Shown here one piece after another: positions 34,546-43,410 of a stretch of DNA of 64,000 nt. The translations under genes and the position numbers were made by a program. This stretch comes from Bradyrhizobium sp. 170 (GTDB lineage: Bacteria; Pseudomonadota; Alphaproteobacteria; Rhizobiales; Xanthobacteraceae): contig NZ_CP064703.1 of the NCBI RefSeq assembly GCF_023101085.1, positions 248,001 through 312,000 on the forward strand, in the 5' to 3' direction. The notes below the pieces were generated by a model that had not been told where the DNA came from, searched no databases, and worked only from the letters and a program-made list of their open reading frames with translations. Position 1 is the first letter of the stretch. Every line of letters starts with the position of its first letter.

Positions 34546-35439
34546 CTACTTCACATCCGCGCTCGCCGTCACCGCCCGCACCGGGTCGCCTTCGCGCAGC
34601 AGCGCGCCGGCGCGCGCCACCACGATGTCGCCTTCCTGTAGGCCGGAGGTGATCTCGACCTGTCCGGCCGACATCAGCCCGGTCTCCACCCGCCGCGTTT
34701 CGACGCGCGCGCGCCGCACCACCTGCACCACGGTGCCGGCGGAGCCATAGAGGATGGCGGTGAGCGGCACCGAGACGCCGCAGCTCTGCCCGGTCTTGAT
34801 CTGCGCGCGGCCTGACGAATTCACCAATAGCCGCCGGTTGGTGGTGACGCCGAGGAACACCTGCGCGAGCTGGCTGTTCGGCTCGACCGTGGTCGACAGC
34901 CGCCGCACCTTTCCATCGACCTCGCCGGCGCCGATCACCTTGATCCGCGCGGTCTGGTTGACCTGAAGTTTGGCGATGTCGCGCGTCGGCACCATGCCGA
35001 CCAGATCGAACTCGCTGCGCGCGATGATCGAGAACAGCGCTTCGCCCTTGGCCGACGCCATCGCGCCGACGGAAGCCGTCGAGGCCGAGATCACGCCCGC
35101 CACCGGCGCCTGCACCGTGATCTGCCCACCCTCGGGGAGGGTCAGCCGCGCCAGCACCTGACCTGCGGTAACGCTGTCGCCCGCATCCACCATCACCTCG
35201 GCGACCTTCAGCCCCATCCGCTCGGGCCGCACCTGGTTCTCCTCGCGCGCAATGATGGTGCCGGAGACTTCGACGATATTGGCGAAACAGGATTTCGCGG
35301 CCTTGAGCACGGTGACGGCGGCACCCTTTGGGGGGGCCTCGTCGTCGGCGGCGAGGGGGGAGGTAGAAAGGCAGAGCAGGCCAGCCACCGCCGCAGCGAA
35401 CAGCCTTCGCGACGGGGTGGACGCAGTGAAATAGGTCAT
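34546..35439 (-). CDS. Orphan RND/HlyD-type periplasmic adaptor
   Basis: A 297-residue membrane-fusion protein with a Sec signal (about 8-30, SRRLFAAAVAGLLCLSTS). The start ATG is at 35439; the in-frame upstream part to 35526 is not signal-like. The barrel-sandwich halves are visible (AEVMVDAGDSVTAGQVLARL and GGQITVQAPVAGVISAS) and are followed by beta-barrel segments and TGLMSAGQVEITSGLQEGD. It is a paralogue of the adaptor at 50288-51211, sharing CF...V.G.I.. and the domain order, but no pump gene lies beside it. It may serve the pump at 47127-50288 or another one elsewhere. Confidence 0.85.
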   Translation of the reverse strand: MTYFTASTPSRRLFAAAVAGLLCLSTSPLAADDEAPPKGAAVTVLKAAKSCFANIVEVSGTIIAREENQVRPERMGLKVAEVMVDAGDSVTAGQVLARLTLPEGGQITVQAPVAGVISASTASVGAMASAKGEALFSIIARSEFDLVGMVPTRDIAKLQVNQTARIKVIGAGEVDGKVRRLSTTVEPNSQLAQVFLGVTTNRRLLVNSSGRAQIKTGQSCGVSVPLTAILYGSAGTVVQVVRRARVETRRVETGLMSAGQVEITSGLQEGDIVVARAGALLREGDPVRAVTASADVK

Positions 35440-35584
35440 CGGCAATCCAGTCCAATAATTCACATCATGAATACCAGAAGCCCGGCCGCGGAGCCAAGGC
35501 CAACGCCGGCCGCACCGGATCCGCACGTTTCGTTCGACCGATGCGGGCGGCGACGGACGAAAACGTCTCGGCTGCGTCGCTCTT

Positions 35585-35614
35585 GAAATGATATCATAAT
35601 GATGATATCATTTC
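35585..35614. promoter_or_regulatory. Operator of the VapBC-like module (30-bp inverted repeat)
   Basis: Arms GAAATGATATCAT and ATGATATCATTTC are perfectly complementary around AATG. Each arm contains the self-complementary ATGATATCAT (35588-35597 and 35602-35611), so the region offers two stacked half-sites. It ends 19 bases before the antitoxin start, as expected for autoregulation by an antitoxin-toxin complex. Confidence 0.85.
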
Positions 35615-35633
35615 CGCGTCGTTGGAGGATGCC

Positions 35634-35864
35634 ATGCAGGTTTCAAAATGGGGTGACAGCCTGGCCGTGCGGCTGCCCAAAGCCCTGGTCGAAAAGATGG
35701 GCCTGCGGGCAGGCGACGAACTCGACATCGTCGACGTGGCCGAGCGAACGCTGATCGTCCAGAAGGAAGACCGCCGCAAGGCCGCGCTCGAGCGTCTGGC
35801 TTCGCTGAACTGGGCGCTTCCTCCCGATTACAAGTTCGATCGGGACGAGGCGAACGAACGGTGA
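35634..35864 (+). CDS. AbrB/MazE-fold antitoxin (VapB-type)
   Basis: A 76-residue DNA-binding antitoxin. The start is the ATG at 35634 with GGAGG at 35624-35628. The swapped-hairpin SpoVT/AbrB domain reads QVSKWGDSLAVRLPKALVEK then GLRAGDELDIV; the C-terminal part (NWALPPDYKFDRDEANER) should wrap the toxin. It overlaps the toxin gene by four bases (GTGA), the standard arrangement for coupled translation. Its complex with the PIN toxin probably binds the large palindrome just upstream. Confidence 0.9.
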   Translation: MQVSKWGDSLAVRLPKALVEKMGLRAGDELDIVDVAERTLIVQKEDRRKAALERLASLNWALPPDYKFDRDEANER

Positions 35865-36265
35865 AGGCGTTTTTCGATACCAACATTCTCGTCTACACCG
35901 CGACTTCGGACGCCAGAAAACAACGGGCGGTGGATTGCCTGAGCCGCGGCGGTGTCGTCAGCGTTCAGGTGCTGAACGAGTTCGTTCACGTCGCCCGCCG
36001 CAAGCTTCGTCATGACTGGCCGCAGATCGAACTGGCGCTCGGGCTGTTCCGCGCGTCGCTCGATGACGTCTTGCCCGTCACGCTGAACATTCACACGGGC
36101 GCCGTGTCCCTCGCCCGCGAGCACGGCGTGCCGTTCTATGACGCCCTGATCGTCGCCGCCGCCATCGAGGCCGGTTGTGACACGCTGTTCAGCGAAGACA
36201 TGCAGCACGGCCGCAGCATCGGCGGCCTCGCCATCGTCAATCCGTTTCTCGATAGTGCACCGTAG
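35861..36265 (+). CDS. PIN-domain toxin (VapC-type ribonuclease)
   Basis: A 134-residue PIN nuclease starting with a GTG at 35861 inside the antitoxin stop. Acidic metal-binding residues are in place: D6 (FFDTNILVY), E near 40 (LNEFVHVA), D in PFYDALIVAAA and D in LFSEDMQHG. Family members cut specific RNAs, often initiator tRNA or rRNA, when free of antitoxin. The four residues being intact, the module looks functional. The substrate is unknown. Confidence 0.9.
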   Translation: MKAFFDTNILVYTATSDARKQRAVDCLSRGGVVSVQVLNEFVHVARRKLRHDWPQIELALGLFRASLDDVLPVTLNIHTGAVSLAREHGVPFYDALIVAAAIEAGCDTLFSEDMQHGRSIGGLAIVNPFLDSAP

Positions 36266-36317
36266 CCTGCCGCCCTCGGGCAGGTTCGGCCGTGCCGGCA
36301 AGGGTCATCTTGAAATG

Positions 36318-36722
36318 TCACTCCACCACCATGCTGACGGCCTCCGCCGGCGCCGCCTCCGCCGCCAGCGGAACGCCGGCCAACTCGTCCGCGCGGGCGA
36401 TATGCCCTGCGATCGCGGGATTGACTGATGACGCATGGGTGAGCGGGAGCATATGGCCGCCATCCGGCAAATGCCGGACCTCGGCGCCATCAATGATCGC
36501 ACAGAGCCGCTGCACGATGCGTTGGGTGAGATATGGCGACAGCCCTCCCGAAAACAGCAGCGTCGGAACGCGAAGCGAGGCCGCCGCGGTGGCGACATTC
36601 TCTTCGGCGAACGCTGCCGTGAAATCGAACGCAAGCTTGTGGGCGCGCTCGATCATGCGCAGGCGCGCGCTGGCCGGCAGCGGATCCTGCGGACCGGAGC
36701 CGTTCCAGAATTCGATGAACAT
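36318..36722 (-). pseudogene. C-terminal remnant of an alpha/beta hydrolase
   Basis: About 134 residues matching only the last part of an alpha/beta-hydrolase: MFIEFWNGSGPQDPL, the strand VPTLLFSGGLSPYLTQRIVQ and the catalytic His region VRHLPDGGHMLPLTHA. The lid, oxyanion and nucleophile region (G-x-S-x-G) are missing. The same frame continues upstream with plausible residues (ALEAID just before Met) to about 36770 and there runs into the 3' end of the methyltransferase gene. This looks like a deletion that joined the methyltransferase gene to the hydrolase tail. A shortened protein could still be made from the ATG at 36722, but it could not have normal activity. Confidence 0.65.
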
Positions 36723-36768
36723 GTCGATCGCTTCCAGCGCCCGCTGAATTGTTGTCCGGGCTAAAGTT

Positions 36769-37614
36769 TCACCGCTTGGTGATGACGACCTCGAGATATT
36801 CGCTGGGCACGACCATCGTGCCGTCGCTGGAGCGGTTCATGCGGACGATCAGGGCGTTCAGATCGTTATGCAGCTCTTCCTGTTTCGCCGGCTCGAGGGC
36901 TGCGAACGCTTTCAGCACCGGGCCGTAGTACGTCTTGAACACGTCGAGGAAGTGCGCCGGCGAGCGATAGCGGAACTTGAACAGGCGCGATTCCGCTCTG
37001 ATCGAGCGCGCGTCAGCGTCGAACATTTCGGTCAGCCGCGCGCTCGTTCCCCACAGCGCGGGCGATTTGGCGCCGGCTGGAGGCGGCAGATATTTGCCGA
37101 GCGTCTTGAAGAGCTGTCCGATAAAACCTTCCGGCGTCCAGTTCGCCAGGCCGACCTGGCCCTTGGGCTTGCAGACCCGCATCAGTTCGGCGGCCGCGCG
37201 GTCCTGGTTCGGCGTGAACATGACGCCGAAGGTGGAGAGCACGGTGTCGAAGCTGTTGTCGTCGAACGGCAGGTTTTCCGCGTCGGCTTCCCTGAATTCG
37301 ATTTGCATGCCTTCCGCCGCGGCGCGCGCCTGGCCGCGTTCCAGCAGTGCCGGCACGTAGTCGGTCGAGGTGACGTCGCACCACCGCCGCGCTGCGGCGA
37401 GGCTCGCCATGCCGTTGCCGGCGGCGACATCGAGCACCTTTGAGCCGGCCTTGAGATCGAGCGCCTCGCAGAGTTCCTCGCCGACGATCTGCAGTGTCGC
37501 GCCGACAATGGCGTAATTGCCCGAGGACCATGCGGCCTGCTGACGCGTCTTCAGGGCTGCGAGGTCGGGGGCAGGCTGGATCGGGGTCGCTGCGGTCGCT
37601 GTCTGGCCGGCCAT
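36769..37614 (-). CDS. Class I SAM-dependent methyltransferase
   Basis: A 281-residue Rossmann methyltransferase of the UbiE/Methyltransf_11 type. The start at 37614 (MAGQTATAATP) has AAGGAG 6 bases upstream; the frame is open to 37659 without a better site. The SAM motif I is KVLDVAAGNGMASLAAARR, followed by the acidic loop TSTDYVP, EFREADAENLPFDDNSFDTV and the post-motif CKPKGQVGLANW. The C-terminal third resembles small-molecule methyltransferases. Substrate unknown. Its 3' end abuts the hydrolase remnant. Confidence 0.87.
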   Translation of the reverse strand: MAGQTATAATPIQPAPDLAALKTRQQAAWSSGNYAIVGATLQIVGEELCEALDLKAGSKVLDVAAGNGMASLAAARRWCDVTSTDYVPALLERGQARAAAEGMQIEFREADAENLPFDDNSFDTVLSTFGVMFTPNQDRAAAELMRVCKPKGQVGLANWTPEGFIGQLFKTLGKYLPPPAGAKSPALWGTSARLTEMFDADARSIRAESRLFKFRYRSPAHFLDVFKTYYGPVLKAFAALEPAKQEELHNDLNALIVRMNRSSDGTMVVPSEYLEVVITKR

Positions 37615-37808
37615 CGGTGTCTCCTTGATCTGGATCGTGCGGCCACGGGAGGCGGCCACGATGAACCGAACATCGCCCTGTCAGGACCTAAAGACTGTGA
37701 TGCCGGGCTGATTTTGCCTTGAGAGGACCCTGATTTTTCAGTGAGATTTCTCTTTCTGTGAGATTTCACACACTTTCCCGCAGGGAATTTCGGTCTACCT
37801 CAGGCCGG

Positions 37809-37882
37809 GAGCATGATCCGGAAAAGTAGGTACCGGTTTTCCCTCGGGACAAACGCGAAGCGTTTGCCCCGAGATCATGCTC
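37809..37882. repeat. Palindromic repeat, GAGCATGATC family
   Basis: A 74-bp element with perfect ends GAGCATGATC and GATCATGCTC and inner arms CGGGACAAACGC/GCGTTTGCCCCG. The surrounding 358 bases (37615-37972) between divergent genes hold no other feature I can support. Confidence 0.87.
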
Positions 37883-37972
37883 AAACAAACAAAAAGGTGC
37901 GGGACAAACAAAATGACCGGAAATCGCGTGCCGGGACGAAGTGATCTAGGATGATTTAACCGGGATGAAGCC

Positions 37973-39553
37973 GTGCAATTTCACTTTTCCAACCATGTAC
38001 TTGATGTCGACCTGCGCGAGCTGACCCGCGGCGGCGAGAGCATCGCGGTCGAGCCGCAGGTGTTCGATCTCCTGATTCACCTGATCGAAAACCGCGACCA
38101 CGTCGTCACCAAGGACGATCTGATCGAGACGATATGGGACGGCCGCATCGTCTCCGAATCCACGCTGACGAGCCGGATCAACGCCGCGCGCAGGGCGGTC
38201 GGCGACAGCGGCAAGGATCAAGCCGTGATCCGCACCATTGCGCGAAAGGGTTTTCGTTTCGTCGGCGACGTGCGGCCGAAAGCTGCGAACGGCGCCCTGG
38301 CGCGCGCCGATGCGCCTTCCTCGCCCGGTTTTGCCGGCGAGCTGCCGCATCAGCAACTCCCGGCGCTTGATCGCACCGCGATCGCCGTGCTGCCGTTTGC
38401 CAATCTCTCCGGCGAGCCGGAGCAGGAATATTTTTCCGAAGGCATCAGCGAGGACATCATCACCGCGCTGTCGAAGCTGCGCTGGTTCTACGTGATCGCG
38501 CGGAATTCCTCGTTCAGCTACCGGGGCAAATCCGTCCACCACCAGCAGATCGGCGAGGAGCTTGGCGTCGGCTATGTCGTCGAAGGCAGCGTGCGCAAGG
38601 ACGGCGACCACGTCCGCATCACGGCCCAGCTCGTCGACGTGGCCACCGGCAGCCACCTCTGGGCCGAGCGCTACGACCGCAATCTCGCCGACGTGTTCGC
38701 CGTGCAGGACGAGATCACCCAGGCCGTCGTCGCGGCGATCGAGCCGCAGCTCTACGCCGCCGAGGATTTCCGGGCTCGGCGCAAGACGCCTGACAACATG
38801 GATGCGTGGGATCTGGTGATGCGCGCGCTGTCGCATTACTGGCGCGTGACGCGGCAGGACAATCTGGTCGCGCTGGCGCTTCTGGAAAAGGCGATCAGCG
38901 TCGATCCCGCCTACGGCCAGGCGCTTTCCTTGCTGGCTTCCTGCCATACGTTCAGCGCCCATATGGGCTGGCAGGAAATCACCAAAGTGGTCCCGGTCGC
39001 GGAGCGTGCGGCGCTGGCGGCGATCCGGGCCGACAGTGAGGATGCGTGGGCGCATTATGCGCTGGCCAGCGTCTATCTGTTCAACCGGCGCTTTGATGAT
39101 TGCCTCGCTGAATTCGAGCTGGCGCTGCGGCTCAACCCGAATTTTTCGCCCGCGCGCGGCCTTTACGGCGTTGCGCTGTCCTATCGCGGGCGCTGGCAGG
39201 AAGGCGATCGCGCCGCGCGCGAAGCGCTGAAATTCTCACCCCGCGATCCCTTTGCCGCGATCTATTGCGGCGTCGCCGCCTATTGCCAGTATGTCGGCAA
39301 AAATTACGCGGAGGCGATCCAACTGTCGCGCGAAGCGCTGCGGCAGCGTATCGATTTTGTCGGAGCTCACCGCGTGCTGACGGCCTCCTTCGGCATGGCC
39401 GGCGGAGGCGACGCTGCCAAAGCGGCGCTGCAAGAACTCCGCCGCGCCCAGCCCAACATTTCGCTCGCCTGGCTGGCAAGCGGACTGCCGTTCGAACACG
39501 AGGCGGACAAGGTGCACTACCTGGAAGGGTTTCGGCGCGCGGGTCTGCAATAG
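37973..39553 (+). CDS. Winged-helix regulator with TolB-like and TPR domains
   Basis: A 526-residue soluble protein starting at a GTG (37973). The N-terminal OmpR/CadC-type winged helix (about 5-100) has AVEPQVFDLLIHLIENRDHV, then SRINAARRAVGD and the recognition end VIRTIARKGFRFVGDV. A TolB-like/FlgO-like alpha/beta domain (about 130-260) contains AIAVLPFANLSGEPEQEYFS and GVGYVVEGSVRKDGDHVRIT. About six TPR helices follow (about 285-520). There is no membrane segment, unlike CadC. Rhizobia encode many such proteins, some with cyclase domains; this one has none. Target genes are unknown. Confidence 0.88.
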   Translation: MQFHFSNHVLDVDLRELTRGGESIAVEPQVFDLLIHLIENRDHVVTKDDLIETIWDGRIVSESTLTSRINAARRAVGDSGKDQAVIRTIARKGFRFVGDVRPKAANGALARADAPSSPGFAGELPHQQLPALDRTAIAVLPFANLSGEPEQEYFSEGISEDIITALSKLRWFYVIARNSSFSYRGKSVHHQQIGEELGVGYVVEGSVRKDGDHVRITAQLVDVATGSHLWAERYDRNLADVFAVQDEITQAVVAAIEPQLYAAEDFRARRKTPDNMDAWDLVMRALSHYWRVTRQDNLVALALLEKAISVDPAYGQALSLLASCHTFSAHMGWQEITKVVPVAERAALAAIRADSEDAWAHYALASVYLFNRRFDDCLAEFELALRLNPNFSPARGLYGVALSYRGRWQEGDRAAREALKFSPRDPFAAIYCGVAAYCQYVGKNYAEAIQLSREALRQRIDFVGAHRVLTASFGMAGGGDAAKAALQELRRAQPNISLAWLASGLPFEHEADKVHYLEGFRRAGLQ

Positions 39554-39676
39554 CTGCGCGGCGATATCTCAAGCTGAACTGGACGGTAAATCAAAACCGT
39601 CTGAAAGTCTTCGCCGGCCGCAACGGGCATGTTGATGCTGCCGCGCTTTCGCGAGGCAACCATCAAGGAGAACGGC

Positions 39677-39904
39677 ATGCCATTGATAGAGGTTCACGTT
39701 ATCGAGAACGTGTTCAATTCCGAGCAGAAGCGCCAGATGATCAGGAAGCTCACCGACGCCATGGTGTCGATCGAAGGCGAAAGCATGCGCGGCGTTACCT
39801 GGGTCAAGATTTCCGAAGTCGCGAGCGGCGATTGGGGCATCGGCGGTCAGCCGCTGACCACCGAAGCCGTCAAGGATCTCGCGGCCGGACGAAAGGTGGC
39901 CTGA
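39677..39904 (+). CDS. 4-oxalocrotonate tautomerase-family protein
   Basis: A 75-residue protein starting MPLIEVHVIENVF at 39677 with AAGGAG 8 bases upstream. Removal of Met exposes Pro1, the catalytic base of this family. The beta-alpha-beta unit and the DAMVSIEGESMRGVTWVKIS segment match the small tautomerases that work as hexamers. It is longer than the 62-residue classical enzyme. No aromatic meta-cleavage genes are nearby, so the substrate is unknown. Confidence 0.82.
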   Translation: MPLIEVHVIENVFNSEQKRQMIRKLTDAMVSIEGESMRGVTWVKISEVASGDWGIGGQPLTTEAVKDLAAGRKVA

Positions 39905-40024
39905 CGAGTTCCGGCCTTGCATGCCGGCGGGCTGGCCCTGCCGGCGGTGCGGCTCATCGTTTCCTCATTTAGATCCTTGATCCAACCGTATCCGGTACTC
40001 GTCCTGCCTTTCGGCGTACGCGCT

Positions 40025-40058
40025 GAAGCCTGCTGACACCATGCTGGCAGCAGGCCTT
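40025..40058 (+). other. Intergenic hairpin before the DUF1127 gene
   Basis: GCCTGCTG (40028-40035) and CAGCAGGC (40048-40055) are perfectly complementary, with further pairing of GAAG and CTTC outside a one-base bulge. No U-tract follows, so it could be a leader structure or attenuator of the DUF1127 gene 60 bases downstream rather than a terminator. Confidence 0.35.
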
Positions 40059-40118
40059 CGATAGAAAGGATGCCCGGCAAGCTGACCGGGCTCCGGCTAC
40101 TCTTGAAAGAAAATAGCC

Positions 40119-40385
40119 ATGACCATGTTGACCACCATTCCGACCTCCGCCACCAGGCCATTTGCCTGGCGAACTGCGATTTGGCTGGCGCGCGGGCGCC
40201 GTCTCATCAACCGCTTCTTCGCGGCGGTGATCTCGCGCCACGAGCGTCACGCCGCGCGTGAGGCCCTGCGCAAGCTCGACGATCGCCATCTCCAGGATAT
40301 CGGTATGTACCGCTCGCAGATCGACAGCAGGCTCGAAGAATTGGCGCAGACGCGCGCGCGAATGCAGCAGCCTGGCTGGCACTGA
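40119..40385 (+). CDS. DUF1127 (YjiS-like) small protein
   Basis: An 88-residue basic protein. The C-terminal 45 residues carry the DUF1127 core: HAAREALRKLDDRHLQDIGM followed by YRSQID. Two ATGs are available (40119 and 40125); the first is used here. In alphaproteobacteria such Arg-rich proteins affect phosphate or carbon metabolism and sRNA turnover, but the role of this one is not known. No operon partner. Confidence 0.85.
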   Translation: MTMLTTIPTSATRPFAWRTAIWLARGRRLINRFFAAVISRHERHAAREALRKLDDRHLQDIGMYRSQIDSRLEELAQTRARMQQPGWH

Positions 40386-40481
40386 CGAGCGGGTACGGCG
40401 TCGTCAGTCGTCAATCCGTCAGCGACGGTGGCAAGAGGAATTCGTCGCCGGGGAGAGCGCGCTATAAGCCGTAAAACCATT

Positions 40482-40580
40482 GCGCAGGGAAGGCCGGGTG
40501 TTCCGGCGCACCTTGCGATCACCCGTGTGCATTTTTTGCGCACGATTGCGGGTGCTGAGGGCACCCGGCTTTCCCTGCGC
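40482..40580. repeat. Palindromic repeat, GCGCAGGGAAGGCCGGGTG family
   Basis: A 99-bp element with ends GCGCAGGGAAGGCCGGGTG and GCACCCGGCTTTCCCTGCGC, and a central TGCATTTTTTGCGCA stretch. It is the only copy of this family in the window. It lies in the 378-base gap 40386-40763, which has no gene. Confidence 0.85.
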
Positions 40581-40674
40581 CCTCTGAATTTTCGTGAGGG
40601 CGGATGAATGAAGCAAATCCTCGGGCGCGTGGCGCCGCGGGAGGTTTGCTGCTGTTTGACATAAAGGCGGAGCC

Positions 40675-40759
40675 GTAGGGTGGGCAAAGCGCAGCGTGCC
40701 CACCATCTCTCCCCGGCGTTACGTTGCATGGTGGGCACGCTTCGCTTTGCCCACCCTAC
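40675..40759. repeat. Palindromic repeat, GTAGGGTGGGCAAAGC family
   Basis: An 85-bp copy with ends GTAGGGTGGGCAAAGCG and CGCTTTGCCCACCCTAC. It ends 4 bases before the stop codon of the cyclase gene. Confidence 0.93.
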
Positions 40760-40763
40760 AAGA

Positions 40764-43223
40764 CTACTGCATCTTCTTCCGTCGTGCGGCCGCCGCATCC
40801 ACCACGTTGTCGACCGCCTCACGCCAGCTCATGATCTCCGCCGCCAGAATCGGATGATTGAACCCCTTCAGATTCAAATCATCGATCGCTCGGCCCTCGA
40901 CCCATGGCTCGACCATGCCGTAGACGCGCCGGCTCACCACGATCTGGTTGGCCTTGGCTTCGTCGCACAGCCGCGACGCCAGATTGGTGACGCTGCCGAT
41001 CGCGGCGTATTCCAGCCGCTGCTCGAAACCGATCTGGCCGAGCGTGGCGTAGCCGAGCGCGATGCCGATGCCGAAGCCGAGATTGTGGCCGCGGTTGCGC
41101 CACTTCTCGGTGAGTTGCCCGATGGTGTCGCGCATCTCGACAGCCATGCGAACGGCGCGCGCGGTGTGGTCGTCGAACTGGATCGGCGCATTGAACAGGA
41201 TCATCACGCCGTCGCCGGCATAGCGGTCGAGCGTGCCTTCATACTTGAAAATAAGCTCGCCGAGCGCCGCGTGATATTCGCGCAGCACGTTCATCGCCTC
41301 TTCCGGCTCGGTCGTCTCGGTGAACGCCGTAAAACCGCGCAAATCGCAGAACACCACCGTCACTTCGCGGCGGTGGCTGTCGAGCAGGCCCTCATGGCCG
41401 TCGGAGGAGGCGATCAGTTGCGCCACCTGCGGCGCGAGGAAGCGCTCCAGCTTTCGGATGCGTTCGATCTCGCCGAGCTGCGTCTCGACGCGCTCCTCCA
41501 GCGAGCGATTCCAGTCCCTGAGCTGGTCGGTCTGCTCCTGCAGCTTGTCGGCCTGCTCGCGCACGATGTCGTTGGCGGCCAGCAGTTCGCGGCTCTTGTG
41601 GTCCACCTCGGTGAACAGTCGCGCATTGCGCATCGCCAGCACCGCCTGGTGCGCAAACGTCTTCATCAGCCCGATCAGGTTGTCGGAGAATTCTCCCGCG
41701 TTCTGCCGCAGCACCACCAGCGAACCCAAAATGCCGGTCTGGTCGACCAGCGGCACCACCAGCACGGAGTTGAAGCCGGCTTCAACCGTGACATCGCGCA
41801 AGGGATGCTCAGGCATCGCGCCGAGTTGGGGAATCGCGATCGGCTCGCCGCTCATCGCGGCCTCGCCGAGCGGGGAATTGTCGGCGTCGATGGCGCGATG
41901 GCGGCCTTCGGCCGATCTGTCGATGCCGATGGATTCGGTGAGGCTGAACTGGTGGTTGCCGGCGTCATAGCCGTAGATCAGCACGGCGTCGGCATGGGTG
42001 ATCTCCAGCGCACGCGCGGCGACCGTGGGCAGTACGGCGTCGAGGTCGAGCGAGGAGGCGACGGCGCGGCCGACTTCCTCGAGCACCTTGAGCTCGTTGA
42101 TCGATTGCGCCAGATCCCGCGTGCGCTCCTTCACCTTGGATTCAAGGTTCGAATACGTCTCGGCGAGCTGGCCGGCCATGCCGTTGAACTGATTGGCCAG
42201 CTCCTCCAGTTCGTCCGACGTCTTCACCTCGATGCGGTGGCCGAAATCGCCGGCGCCGAGACGCCTGGCGCCGGCCTGCAGCGCCGTGATCGGCACCAGC
42301 ATACGCCGCGCCATGATGGTGCCGGCGATGATCGCGACCACGAGACCAAGTCCGATCAAAAGCGCTATCCGTATCAGTTGATCGCGGATCGGCGTCAACG
42401 CCTGCGCGGTCTCCTGTTCGAAGAACACGTGCCAGCCGAGCTTCGGCACCAGGCTCGATGTGGTCAGAACGGCGTTGCCCCTGGCATCCTTGCCCGACGC
42501 CGGGGCCACGCCGCCGGGCTTGCTGACGGCGGCGACCTGCGGCAGCATCGACAGATTCTTGCCGACCTCGGGCCCGTTCGAGGAGGCGGCCAGCACGTCA
42601 CCCTTGGAATCGGTGATATAGGCAAACGCCACCTTGCCAACCTGGGCATCGATCAAAAACTCCGACAGGAAATCAAGGTCGACCTCGGCGACGGTGGTGC
42701 TGCCATCGGCATGTGACAGCGCGATCGACATCAACGGTCGCTCACCGCGGAAGTAGGCCGGCGCAAAACTGGTGCCGCGCGAGATGGTTTCGGTGAATCT
42801 GCGGGAAAAATCGGCGCCGCTGCCGAGCGTGACGGTCTGGCGCGTGTGGCGGAGTTGCTCACGGCCCTGGCCGTTGAGGAACGAGAGCTGGCTGACCTGC
42901 GGCACCTGCCGCAGCAGTTGCGCATAGTCTTCGCGGTGCTGCTCCAGCGTTGCGGCTTCGGTGATCTTGGTGGCGCTGGCGCGCGTCACCCAGGAAATCT
43001 GCCGCTCGAGGTCGGACAAGGATTGCTGGATTCGCTTGGCGGTCGCCTCCGCCTTCTCCGACATGCCGTCGCTAACCGAGCTCTTGATGCCGCGATAGGT
43101 GATCCAGATTTCCATCGCGCCGTTGACGGCCAGCACGAACACGACGAGGCCGACCAGCGCGACGACGTATTTGGCGAACAGGCCTTCGCGCAGAAATCCT
43201 GCTCTGTCCTTGACCTCGTTCAT
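40764..43223 (-). CDS. Membrane class III adenylate/guanylate cyclase with Cache, HAMP and GAF
   Basis: An 819-residue sensor cyclase. The start at 43223 is MNEVKDRAG; an upstream in-frame codon at 43268 is less likely. Two membrane helices (about 20-40 and 275-300) flank a periplasmic Cache-like domain; HAMP (about 300-355) has the usual PITALQAGARRLGAGDFGHR; a GAF domain (about 375-545) and a coiled coil (about 555-610) follow. The cyclase domain (about 630-790) has VTVVFCDLRGFTAFTE and YAGDGVMILFNAP (metal-binding Asp residues) and ASRLCDEAKANQIVVS. It should make a cyclic nucleotide in response to an external signal. The nearby Crp-type regulator may read the product. Confidence 0.92.
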   Translation of the reverse strand: MNEVKDRAGFLREGLFAKYVVALVGLVVFVLAVNGAMEIWITYRGIKSSVSDGMSEKAEATAKRIQQSLSDLERQISWVTRASATKITEAATLEQHREDYAQLLRQVPQVSQLSFLNGQGREQLRHTRQTVTLGSGADFSRRFTETISRGTSFAPAYFRGERPLMSIALSHADGSTTVAEVDLDFLSEFLIDAQVGKVAFAYITDSKGDVLAASSNGPEVGKNLSMLPQVAAVSKPGGVAPASGKDARGNAVLTTSSLVPKLGWHVFFEQETAQALTPIRDQLIRIALLIGLGLVVAIIAGTIMARRMLVPITALQAGARRLGAGDFGHRIEVKTSDELEELANQFNGMAGQLAETYSNLESKVKERTRDLAQSINELKVLEEVGRAVASSLDLDAVLPTVAARALEITHADAVLIYGYDAGNHQFSLTESIGIDRSAEGRHRAIDADNSPLGEAAMSGEPIAIPQLGAMPEHPLRDVTVEAGFNSVLVVPLVDQTGILGSLVVLRQNAGEFSDNLIGLMKTFAHQAVLAMRNARLFTEVDHKSRELLAANDIVREQADKLQEQTDQLRDWNRSLEERVETQLGEIERIRKLERFLAPQVAQLIASSDGHEGLLDSHRREVTVVFCDLRGFTAFTETTEPEEAMNVLREYHAALGELIFKYEGTLDRYAGDGVMILFNAPIQFDDHTARAVRMAVEMRDTIGQLTEKWRNRGHNLGFGIGIALGYATLGQIGFEQRLEYAAIGSVTNLASRLCDEAKANQIVVSRRVYGMVEPWVEGRAIDDLNLKGFNHPILAAEIMSWREAVDNVVDAAAARRKKMQ

Positions 43224-43410
43224 CCGGGCCCTCGTGCGCCACGGCTTGCGCGCGCATCGGTTTGTCACTGGCGCCGGTCTGTCTCGGCAGCCCCGGCATG
43301 AGGGCCCTGTTTAGCACGAATTGGGGGGCGGGTTTGTGGGCTCGCCAACATGGTTAGCCCCGATTTAGGGCAGGAATCGCGGGGATTCGTCATGCCCGGG
43401 CTTGCTTAAC

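Noticed and set aside
40680..42716. A 678-codon open frame on the plus strand
   Set aside because: It lies opposite the cyclase gene, whose domains are all recognisable; the antisense translation has no domain and starts in a palindromic repeat.
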